DNA of 5,714 bases, taken from assembly GCA_020201295.1 (NCBI GenBank), contig JAIVHA010000104.1, positions 1 through 5,714 on the forward strand, read 5' to 3'. Below, one piece after another: positions 1-5,174 of the stretch. Within the stretch, counting starts at the first letter, position 1, and each line of letters begins with the position of its first letter. This stretch comes from Lysobacteraceae bacterium. Lineage in GTDB: Bacteria > Pseudomonadota > Gammaproteobacteria > DSM-19610. The notes beneath the pieces are model-generated. The model saw only the letters and a list, made by a program, of their open reading frames with translations. It had not been told where the DNA came from and did no database searches. Position numbers and translations under genes: made by a program.

Positions 1-78
1 ACATTGATAAATTTCAATTCATCTTCTCCTGAAGCAGGATAGGGTTGTGCCGTGTTCAAGCCATTGGAGATGATGAAT

Positions 79-324
79 ATGAAGACCGATCCAAAAAAGC
101 ATTCGGCCAGTAATGAAAATCAGGGTGAGGGCGACCGTGAATCCGCCAAACGCTATAACGAGGCAACCCAAAAATTCGTTGAGTCCGGAAAGGTGGATGA
201 AGCGGCACGCAAGGCCGCTGAACAGGATCCGGAGGAAGCGAAACGAAGCGAGCGTAAGGGACGGGAGCGTGCCAAGGAAGTGGATCCGGCGGTACACCGC
301 GAGTACGACAAGCCCGCGAAATGA
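79..324 (+). CDS. small highly charged hydrophilic protein, function unknown (81 aa)
   Basis: I do not recognise a named family with certainty. The protein is very hydrophilic and dominated by Lys, Glu, Arg and Asp. It has no signal peptide, membrane segment or cysteine, so it is probably cytoplasmic and helical or partly disordered. A central stretch, YNEATQKFVESGKVDEAARK (residues 26-45), has the shape of a motif I recall from small hypothetical proteins in stress-related loci of proteobacteria; that resemblance is from memory. I chose the ATG at 79 because a GGAG at 66-69 sits 9 bases upstream. A GTG at 52 and ATGs at 70 and 73 are in frame but badly spaced from that site. It is probably the first gene of a four-gene operon and lies 54 bases before the DsrC-like gene. 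That it is coding is fairly sure; its role is not. Confidence 0.7.
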   Translation: MKTDPKKHSASNENQGEGDRESAKRYNEATQKFVESGKVDEAARKAAEQDPEEAKRSERKGRERAKEVDPAVHREYDKPAK

Positions 325-378
325 TGTGGGCGGCGATCGGCAGGATGCGGATCGCCACATGAAGAATGGAGGACTGTC

Positions 379-723
379 ATGGCTGTGAAAGACGTATCGT
401 TCGATTCGGACTTCGACAAGGATGGGTTCATCAAGGACCCGCAAGCCTGGGACCGGAAATCCGCTACGGCCATTGCGGAGCGCAATGGCATCCAGGGTCT
501 GGCTGATGACCACTGGCGCGTGCTCGAGCAACTCCGCAAGCATTACTTCGATACGGGGAGTATCCCGGTAATGCGACACATCTGCCGTGAAATCGGATTG
601 AAGGAGGACTGTGTGAGTGAGCTCTTGCACGATCCTATGCGCGCCTGGCGTATCGCCGGGCTTCCCAATCCCGGCGAAGAGGCAAAGGCATATCTGGAAT
701 CGTCCGATATCCCATCGGATTGA
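379..723 (+). CDS. DsrC/TusE-family protein lacking both redox cysteines (RspA-like)
   Basis: This is a 114-residue DsrC-fold protein. The N-terminal half (FDKDGFIKDPQAWD, residues 12-25, and LADDHWRVLEQLRKHY, residues 41-56) and the late IAGLPNP motif (92-98) match the family. True DsrC carries two cysteines in a C-terminal CX10C arm and TusE keeps the last one; they carry sulfur as persulfide or trisulfide. Here Trp90 stands where the first would be and Glu101 where the last would be, and the arm runs on into a 13-residue acidic tail. Cys69 and Cys78 lie elsewhere. The protein therefore probably cannot do sulfur relay in the usual way. Cysteine-free members have been called RspA and proposed to be regulatory. 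GGAGG at 368-372, six bases before the ATG, supports the start. It sits inside the small-gene operon with no dsr or tus genes in view. Confidence 0.85.
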   Translation: MAVKDVSFDSDFDKDGFIKDPQAWDRKSATAIAERNGIQGLADDHWRVLEQLRKHYFDTGSIPVMRHICREIGLKEDCVSELLHDPMRAWRIAGLPNPGEEAKAYLESSDIPSD

Positions 724-754
724 GGCATCAGGTAACCTGAAATGGAGGTAAGGT

Positions 755-1081
755 GTGGAATCGTCAACGCGATGTCATCATCCAGGTGGGTCCTTGCGGT
801 ATAGAGAAGCCAGGGTGGAAGCAGCCTTACGATTTTCCGCTCGACAATCCTTGGCGAGTGAGCCGGGCAAGCCGCCTGGCAAGCAGCCGCCACCGATTAA
901 GCCGCCCGGACCGGATCGGCCTCCGAAAAAACCCCCGAAGCCTCACGATCCGCCGGTACGCCCACCCGGCCCCGGGAAGCCACCCGTCGAGCCGCCTGAT
1001 CCAGGCAAGCCGCCGATCAAACCGCCCGACCCTGGCAAACCGCCGGATGACCCGCCGCCGATGCGTGTACAGGATTTGTGA
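755..1081 (+). CDS. proline-rich decapeptide-repeat protein, N-terminus uncertain
   Basis: The reading frame encodes about 108 residues. From residue 40 to 99 it consists of six 10-residue units of the form PPxPxxPPxx, such as PPDPGKPPIK, followed by PPP and a short tail. Such a chain should form an extended polyproline-II rod, perhaps a spacer or a ligand for other proteins. The frame is supported by synonymous changes between units (cca ggc aag versus cct ggc aaa) and by the stop TGA at 1079-1081, which overlaps the next ATG as TGATG. The first 35 residues look unlike a real protein and use rare codons. The overlapping frame from GTG 753 reads much better there (see findings), so the gene may contain a frameshift near 855-870. 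GGAGG at 744-748 serves either GTG. No signal peptide is visible in either frame. Confidence 0.6.
   Translation: MESSTRCHHPGGSLRYREARVEAALRFSARQSLASEPGKPPGKQPPPIKPPGPDRPPKKPPKPHDPPVRPPGPGKPPVEPPDPGKPPIKPPDPGKPPDDPPPMRVQDL
872..1060 (+). repeat. tandem 30-bp repeats encoding proline-rich decapeptides
   Basis: Six diverged 30-base units end in a CCG-rich partial unit. Each encodes two PP pairs five residues apart with charged or glycine residues between them. The last three units (962-1051) are the most alike, differing mainly at the residues after the second PP pair and at third codon positions. This suggests expansion by slippage or unequal crossing-over followed by selection on the protein. 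Confidence 0.75.
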
Positions 1082-1590
1082 TGATGATACTTGAACACTA
1101 CCCCTACAAGGTGGCTGCCATCTATGCCGACGCGGTATCAGCCGATGTTGCTGTCAGTATGCTCGAGCACTCCGGACTCGGCGACGCCAGGATCACCCGA
1201 CTCGCCCCCGGACAGACCGGCGTCGATTCCGCGATCGAGCCGGAGCCGGTGGGAACCCGTAACACGCTGACCAAGGATACCTTGACCGGTGGTATCGCCG
1301 GTGCCGGTGCGCTCGTGGCCGGTGCGGTAACGGCGCTTACCCCTGCCTTGTTCGTCAGCGCGCCCGTTGTCGCACCCTTGATCATTCTCGGTTATGGATC
1401 CCTGATCGGTGGAACCGCAGGTGCGGTGTATGGTGTGCGGATTCGGGAGTTAGCGCTGGCCGGGTTGGTCAAGGATGCCCTCAAGGCGGGCTATCATGTG
1501 GTGCTGGTGCATTCCGCCAACGAGCAGATACGCGCCAGGGCGCAGGCGGTGATTGGCGAGACCATGGCGGAGAATATCGCCCATGCCTGA
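1081..1590 (+). CDS. glycine-zipper membrane protein, stress-protein-like architecture
   Basis: This is a 169-residue protein in three parts. Residues 8-42 look like a small alpha/beta domain (YKVAAIYADAVSADVAVSML). Residues 68-119 are a hydrophobic Gly/Ala block with spaced glycines (70, 71, 74, 76, 81, then 104, 106, 110, 111, 114, 118), typical of glycine-zipper helices crossing or oligomerising in a membrane. Residues 124-165 form a soluble tail with a short strand HVVLVHS. This plan resembles proteins related to general stress protein 17M/YflT and DUF1269-like proteins, which wrap a membrane-active core in ferredoxin-like halves; the link is inferred from architecture, not sequence identity. 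The ATG at 1081 overlaps the stop of the proline-rich gene, implying translational coupling. GTG 1078 and ATG 1084 are alternatives. It ends two bases from the converging reductase gene. Confidence 0.75.
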   Translation: MMILEHYPYKVAAIYADAVSADVAVSMLEHSGLGDARITRLAPGQTGVDSAIEPEPVGTRNTLTKDTLTGGIAGAGALVAGAVTALTPALFVSAPVVAPLIILGYGSLIGGTAGAVYGVRIRELALAGLVKDALKAGYHVVLVHSANEQIRARAQAVIGETMAENIAHA

Positions 1591-1592
1591 CT

Positions 1593-2336
1593 TCAATGGT
1601 ACTTTTCCATGCCGACCTGCCCGGGTTCGCGGCGCCGGTGGCGCTTGAGCCCGCGTTTCTCCAACACGGAGAGGGTGTCCTGCAACATGGCGGAGTTGCC
1701 GCACAGCAGCACATGGCTGTCCTGCGGTGACAGGACCAGGCCGGTTTTTTCTTCCAGGGAGCCGCTTTCGATGCAGGCAGGGATGCGTTGCCCCAGGTGT
1801 TCTCCGCAGGGTTCCCGGGTGATGAAGGGTACGAAGCACAGTTGATCCCCGTGTGCCTCGTTCAATCCTTGTATGGTGTCCCCGTAGGCGAGTTCGCTGC
1901 GCCTGCGCACCGAATGACCAAGCACAATAGTTTCGAAACGTTCCCAGGCAGCAGGCGTCTTCAGGATGGACAGGAAGGGGCCGAGGGCGGTGCCGGTGGC
2001 CAGCAGCCAGAGATGACGCGCCTCGGGTACCTCGTCGAGGGTAAGAAACCCGCTGGGCTTGGGCACGGCCCAGAAGCGGTCGCCCGGCTGCAGTCGTGCC
2101 AGGCGCGGCGACAGCGGCCCTTCCTCCACGATATTGAAATAGATCTCATGCAGGTCTTCGTGGGGCGCGTTGACCAGGGAATAGGGGCGGCCGATCCGTT
2201 CGCCCTCGATATCCAGGCCGACGCGGATGAACTGGCCTGCCTTGAAGGGTTCCATCGGGGCTTCGAAACGCAGGGAAATGAGTTCGTCATTCCAGTCCCG
2301 GCGCTCCACTACAGTGGCTTCCACCCATTCGGTCAT
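1593..2336 (-). CDS. fpr: ferredoxin/flavodoxin--NADP+ reductase
   Basis: A complete 247-residue FAD enzyme, matching the roughly 248 residues of E. coli Fpr. It moves electrons between NADPH and ferredoxin or flavodoxin in the cytoplasm, feeding Fe-S repair, radical-SAM activation and oxidative defence. The FAD-binding RPYS motif is at 50-53. The NADP domain carries GTALGPF (115-121) and CGNSAM (212-217), and VRRRSELAY (143-151) supplies arginines suited to the NADPH 2'-phosphate. The C-terminus EKYH has the usual aromatic residue near the end, but His rather than the common Trp is last. The ATG at 2336 is preceded by AGGAAGG about eight bases upstream. The frame stays open to 2789, but that extension has no family match and overlaps the hydrolase stub. 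It is divergent from the 2481 gene and converges on the first operon. Confidence 0.95.
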   Translation of the reverse strand: MTEWVEATVVERRDWNDELISLRFEAPMEPFKAGQFIRVGLDIEGERIGRPYSLVNAPHEDLHEIYFNIVEEGPLSPRLARLQPGDRFWAVPKPSGFLTLDEVPEARHLWLLATGTALGPFLSILKTPAAWERFETIVLGHSVRRRSELAYGDTIQGLNEAHGDQLCFVPFITREPCGEHLGQRIPACIESGSLEEKTGLVLSPQDSHVLLCGNSAMLQDTLSVLEKRGLKRHRRREPGQVGMEKYH

Positions 2337-2366
2337 GGTGTATTCCTTCCTGGTGAATGGAGAACC

Positions 2367-2395
2367 AATATGGGGCGTGCGGATGGCGAGCACAA
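2367..2395 (-). promoter_or_regulatory. candidate sigma-70 promoter for fpr
   Basis: On the minus strand TTGTGC (2395-2390) and CATATT (2372-2367) are separated by 17 bases and lie about 30 bases before the fpr start codon. The match is moderate. No SoxS/MarA-type box was identified. Confidence 0.4.
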
Positions 2396-2422
2396 CCCGG
2401 GATGATTGGGGGATTGCAGGCC

Positions 2423-2452
2423 TTGCCGTCGGGACGAGGCCCGCCCTACAAT
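2423..2452 (+). promoter_or_regulatory. candidate sigma-70 promoter for the hydrolase stub
   Basis: TTGCCG (2423-2428) and TACAAT (2447-2452) are spaced by 18 bases. The expected start point is near 2459, just before the AAGGAGG at 2466-2472. Promoter and ribosome site look intact even though the gene they serve is truncated. Confidence 0.5.
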
Positions 2453-2480
2453 CGGCTCCTGTTACAAGGAGGAAGATATC

Positions 2481-2714
2481 ATGCCACGTCTTATGCTGCT
2501 GGTAGTGCATGAATGGTGGGGCCATAACGATTACGCCCGCAAGCGCGCCGAAATGCTGGCGGAGCTGGGCTACACGGCCCTGGCGCTGGACATGTACGGG
2601 GATGGCAAGGTGGCGGATCATCCCGATGATGCCGAGGCGGACCGGGATTCCTGGGGGCGTACCCAGCAGTTCTTCGACCGCATCTTCAGTGCTACCGGGG
2701 CGAGCGAAGACTGA
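2481..2714 (+). pseudogene. dienelactone hydrolase remnant with internal deletions (77 aa)
   Basis: Residues 8-51 (VVHEWWGHNDYARKRAEML onward to MYGDGKVADHPDDA) match an early part of dienelactone hydrolase family proteins. Residues 52-69 (EADRDSWGRTQQFFDRIF) match the extreme C-terminus of the same family. The middle, about 140 residues in a normal 220-240 residue enzyme, is missing in frame, taking with it the nucleophilic Cys, the Asp and the His. The Glu of the HEWWG motif remains. The usual first 25-30 residues are also absent, yet an excellent AAGGAGG stands eight bases before the ATG at 2481. The stub cannot be a working hydrolase. It could still be translated, since promoter, ribosome site and frame are intact. 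An assembly error collapsing two ends of one gene is the main alternative. Family assignment is from memory of conserved motifs. Confidence 0.75.
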
Positions 2715-2717
2715 GCC

Positions 2718-3142
2718 TTGGCGGTACTCTGGCAACAGCGGGTCGGCACGACCCTGTATGAAGTACGAACTACCGCTATGCGGGGCCACCCTTTGATTTG
2801 ATCATCGAGGACCTGTTCGGTGAACGGAATGGCGAACCGGTGCGCGCCATCGCGGCGGATGCGGACTGGATGCGCGCGCTGGGGCGGGCGCTGGCGCCGT
2901 CCGGGATCCTGGTGATGAATTTCCCTTCGCTGCGGGAGCTGCGCGCCTGTGCCGCCCAGGCCGCCGTGCCGAATCATGCCGGCATCCTGCGGCTGTCCAC
3001 CCCGCAAAACGATAATGCCGTCGGCGTATTTTTACCCCGCAAGCTGAAAAACGGTGAGCTGCAGCGCTGTCTGCGGCCCCATCCCGAGCTGGATACCGGG
3101 CGCCGGAGCTGCCGCTTGCGCTACCGTCTGCAGCGGTTATGA
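2718..3142 (+). pseudogene. spermidine-synthase-like methyltransferase remnant, middle deleted and out of frame
   Basis: The C-terminal part reads from an in-frame stop at 2759-2761: YRYAGPPFDLIIEDLFGE, then a helix (ADADWMRALGRALAPSG) and strand (ILVMNFPS), ending RSCRLRYRLQRL. This is the late half of a class I SAM-dependent methyltransferase of the spermidine-synthase-like type. Directly after the hydrolase stop another frame reads VLWQQRVGTTLYEVRT (from TTG 2718), which resembles the beginning of the same family. Between them roughly 110 codons, including the glycine-rich SAM-binding loop, are missing and the frame changes near 2766-2776. The product cannot bind SAM. A downstream TTG at 2798 could start a 114-residue C-terminal fragment, but no convincing ribosome site precedes it. 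The N-terminal match is short and less certain than the C-terminal one. Confidence 0.6.
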
Positions 3143-3172
3143 TGGCCTCATCAAGCCGGTAACCTTACGTCC

Positions 3173-3527
3173 ATGCAACGCATACCCATCGACACTGAAT
3201 CATCCGTCGTCCACGAACAGTTCGCCGTGGTGTATGCTCCGCGCCGCAGCCGCGAGCGCTTTTCCGAGGGCGCGGTGGTCATCATGGAATCGGAACAGGC
3301 GGCCCGTGCGGCCGCCCGTCCCGCCGAGAAAAAATTCGCGGCACGGGTGGTGGGGCCATCGCGCTCTTCCGAGGGGCTGCGACTCTACTATCTCGAAAGC
3401 TGGCTGGATTGAGTGCCTGCGTGCCGAGGGCCGCGATCCCGAGACGTTGCGGCAGGAAGTGCAGGCCAGTGACCTGGGGCCGCAGCTTTTGCGACGCTTC
3501 GCGCGCCTGGCCGGGTTGTCGGACTGA
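3173..3527 (+). pseudogene. small conserved-looking protein interrupted by a +1 frameshift
   Basis: The first frame, from ATG 3173, gives 79 residues (HEQFAVVYAPRRSRERF, then EGAVVIMESEQAARAAARP, then LRLYYLESWLD) and stops at TGA 3410-3412. The frame one base further on continues at once as ECLRAEGRDPETLRQEV and ends in RRFARLAGLSD at 3527. Omitting the T at 3410 would give a single protein of about 117 residues, basic, without signal or membrane segment. I do not recognise the family. The junction reads smoothly, so a one-base insertion (mutation or sequencing error) is the likeliest cause. No clear ribosome site precedes 3173. The gene ends 39 bases before the dehydrogenase start, and its stop lies in a palindrome. 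Confidence 0.55.
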
Positions 3528-3536
3528 AGTCCGACA
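3517..3536. promoter_or_regulatory. 20-base palindrome upstream of gabD
   Basis: TGTCGGACT and AGTCCGACA form perfect 9-base arms around GA. As RNA this would be an 8-bp stem with a UGAA loop. It contains the stop codon at 3525-3527 and lies 30 bases before the gabD start. No T-run follows, so it is more like an operator or an RNA structure than a complete intrinsic terminator. Confidence 0.45.
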
Positions 3537-3566
3537 GACGCAACACACTAGTACAAGGGAGCACCC

Positions 3567-5024
3567 ATGGAACTGCAGGACCCGGATTTGCTGCGTCAGC
3601 AGGCCTATATCAACGGCGCCTGGGTGGAGGCCGACAGTGGTGCCCACCATCCCGTGCGCAATCCCGCCAATGGCGAGCAGATCGCCCAGGTGCCCGATTG
3701 CGGCGCGACGGAGACGCGGCGCGCCATCGACGCGGCCCATGCCGCATTTCCGGCCTGGCGCGCCCTGACGGCCAAGGAGCGCGGCCGGCTGCTGCGCCAT
3801 TGGTACGACCTGATCATGGAACACCAGGAAGACCTGGCCCATATCCTCACCCTGGAAATGGGCAAGCCGCTGGCCGAGGCGCGTGGCGAGATCGCCTACG
3901 GCGCCGCCTACATCGACTGGTTCGCGGAGGAGGGCAAGCGGGTCTATGGCGAGATCATTCCCGAGCCCGTGGCGGGCCGGCGCATCCTCGTCACCCGCGA
4001 GCCCGTGGGCGTGGTCGCCACCATCACTCCCTGGAACTTCCCCAACGCCATGATCACCCGCAAGGTGGGCGCGGCCCTGGCGGCTGGTTGCACCGTGGTT
4101 TCCAAGCCCGCCGAGGCCAGCCCGCTGTCGGCGCTGGCGCTGGTGGAGCTGGCCGGGCGCGCCGGTATCCCCGCTGGGGTGTTCAACCTGGTGACCACCT
4201 CGAAGGCGGCGACGGTGGGCGACGAACTGTGCGCCAACCCCCTGGTGCGCAAGCTGTCCTTCACCGGCTCCACCAAGGTGGGCAAGCTGCTCATGAAACA
4301 GTGCGCCACCACCCTCAAGCGCCTGTCCCTGGAACTGGGCGGCAACGCGCCCTTTATCGTCTTCGACGACGCCGACCTGGACGCGGCGGTGCAGGGCGCC
4401 ATGGCATCCAAGTACCGCAATGCCGGCCAGACCTGTGTGTGCGCCAACCGCCTGCTGGTGCAGGACGGCATCTACGATGCCTTCGTCGAACGCCTGGGGA
4501 AGGCGGTGGCGGAACTGCACGTGGGGTCCGGGCTGGACGAGGGCGTGCAGCAGGGACCGCTGATCAACCCCGCGGCCGTGGAGAAGGTGGAGCACCACAT
4601 TCAGGATGCCCTGGACAAGGGCGCGCGCCTGGTGACTGGCGGCCAGCGTCATGACAAGGGCGGCACCTTCTTCCAGCCCACGGTGCTGGCCGACGTCACC
4701 CCGGCCATGGTCTGCGCCCGCGAGGAGACCTTCGGCCCGCTGGCGCCGGTGTTCCGCTTCCACACGGAGGAGGAGGCCATTCGCATGGCCAACGACACCG
4801 AATTCGGCCTGGCGTCCTATTTCTACGCCCGCGACATCGGCCGCGTGTGGCGCGTGGCCGATGCCCTGGAATACGGCATCGTGGGCATCAACGAGGGCAT
4901 CATCTCTACCGAAGTGGCGCCCTTCGGCGGCATGAAGGAATCGGGCTATGGCCGCGAGGGCTCGCGCCACGGCATCGAGGAATACCTGGAGATCAAATAC
5001 CGCTGCATGGGTGGGTTGGGCTGA
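3567..5024 (+). CDS. gabD: succinate-semialdehyde dehydrogenase, NAD(P)+-dependent
   Basis: A complete 485-residue aldehyde dehydrogenase, close to the 482 residues of E. coli GabD. It oxidises succinate semialdehyde to succinate in the cytoplasm, the last step of GABA breakdown, and may take related semialdehydes. Visible motifs are PWNFPN (155-160), the cofactor-binding SKPAE (179-183), FTGSTKVGK (232-240), SLELGG with general base Glu256, and NAGQTCVCANR (285-295) with nucleophile Cys290. Cys292, two residues on, matches the second cysteine that forms a redox switch in some SSADHs. EETFGPL (386-392) is also present. AAGGGAG at 3555-3561 lies five bases before the ATG. No GABA transaminase or transporter is in the window, so the physiological substrate is inferred from family resemblance alone. 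Codon use is strongly GC-ending, which also leaves long open shadow frames on both strands. Confidence 0.93.
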   Translation: MELQDPDLLRQQAYINGAWVEADSGAHHPVRNPANGEQIAQVPDCGATETRRAIDAAHAAFPAWRALTAKERGRLLRHWYDLIMEHQEDLAHILTLEMGKPLAEARGEIAYGAAYIDWFAEEGKRVYGEIIPEPVAGRRILVTREPVGVVATITPWNFPNAMITRKVGAALAAGCTVVSKPAEASPLSALALVELAGRAGIPAGVFNLVTTSKAATVGDELCANPLVRKLSFTGSTKVGKLLMKQCATTLKRLSLELGGNAPFIVFDDADLDAAVQGAMASKYRNAGQTCVCANRLLVQDGIYDAFVERLGKAVAELHVGSGLDEGVQQGPLINPAAVEKVEHHIQDALDKGARLVTGGQRHDKGGTFFQPTVLADVTPAMVCAREETFGPLAPVFRFHTEEEAIRMANDTEFGLASYFYARDIGRVWRVADALEYGIVGINEGIISTEVAPFGGMKESGYGREGSRHGIEEYLEIKYRCMGGLG

Positions 5025-5032
5025 AAAAGAAA

Positions 5033-5051
5033 CCCCGCCGGGGTGGCGGGG
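5033..5051 (-). terminator. GC-rich hairpin after gabD, T-tract on minus strand
   Basis: CCCCGCC (5033-5039) and GGCGGGG (5045-5051) pair around GGGGT. The hairpin starts nine bases after the gabD stop, so it probably ends or stabilises the gabD message. However, the A-rich tract lies at 5025-5032, which becomes a T-tract only for transcription on the minus strand. By sequence it is a classical intrinsic terminator for leftward transcripts and only a weak one for gabD. Confidence 0.6.
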
Positions 5052-5174
5052 CAAACACGGTACTAACACGAATGGCACTGACTTAAGCCGGAAGATGCCC
5101 GTCATTGCGAGGATGCCTTGACCCGAAGGGTAAGGTACACATGATGAAGCCCGAAGGGATTCTATGGGCCAGGA

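Noticed and set aside
4..42. TTGATA followed by weak -10-like words before the first gene
   Set aside because: No acceptable -10 hexamer at 16-18 bases, so a promoter cannot be supported, and the upstream sequence is cut off.
19..630. 203-codon minus-strand frame across the first two genes
   Set aside because: It is antisense to the charged protein and the DsrC-like gene, which has clear family motifs and a ribosome site.
728..740. TCAGGT-A-ACCTGA palindrome before the proline-rich gene
   Set aside because: Six-base arms with a one-base centre are too short to claim an operator, and no second copy was seen.
1788..2405. 205-codon plus-strand frame antisense to fpr
   Set aside because: Shadow of the reductase, with no domain or ribosome site.
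2337..2789. N-terminal extension of fpr back to 2789
   Set aside because: The ATG at 2336 has a good ribosome site and gives the usual family length. The extension overlaps the divergent hydrolase stub and has no recognisable motif.
3698..4654. 318-codon plus-strand open frame inside gabD
   Set aside because: Arg/Gly/Pro-rich out-of-frame reading of gabD, whose own frame carries every dehydrogenase motif.
5118..5145. TTGACC and CATGAT spaced by 16 bases as a promoter for the S24-like gene
   Set aside because: The -10 would overlap the better-supported ATG/ribosome-site region, and the match is only moderate.
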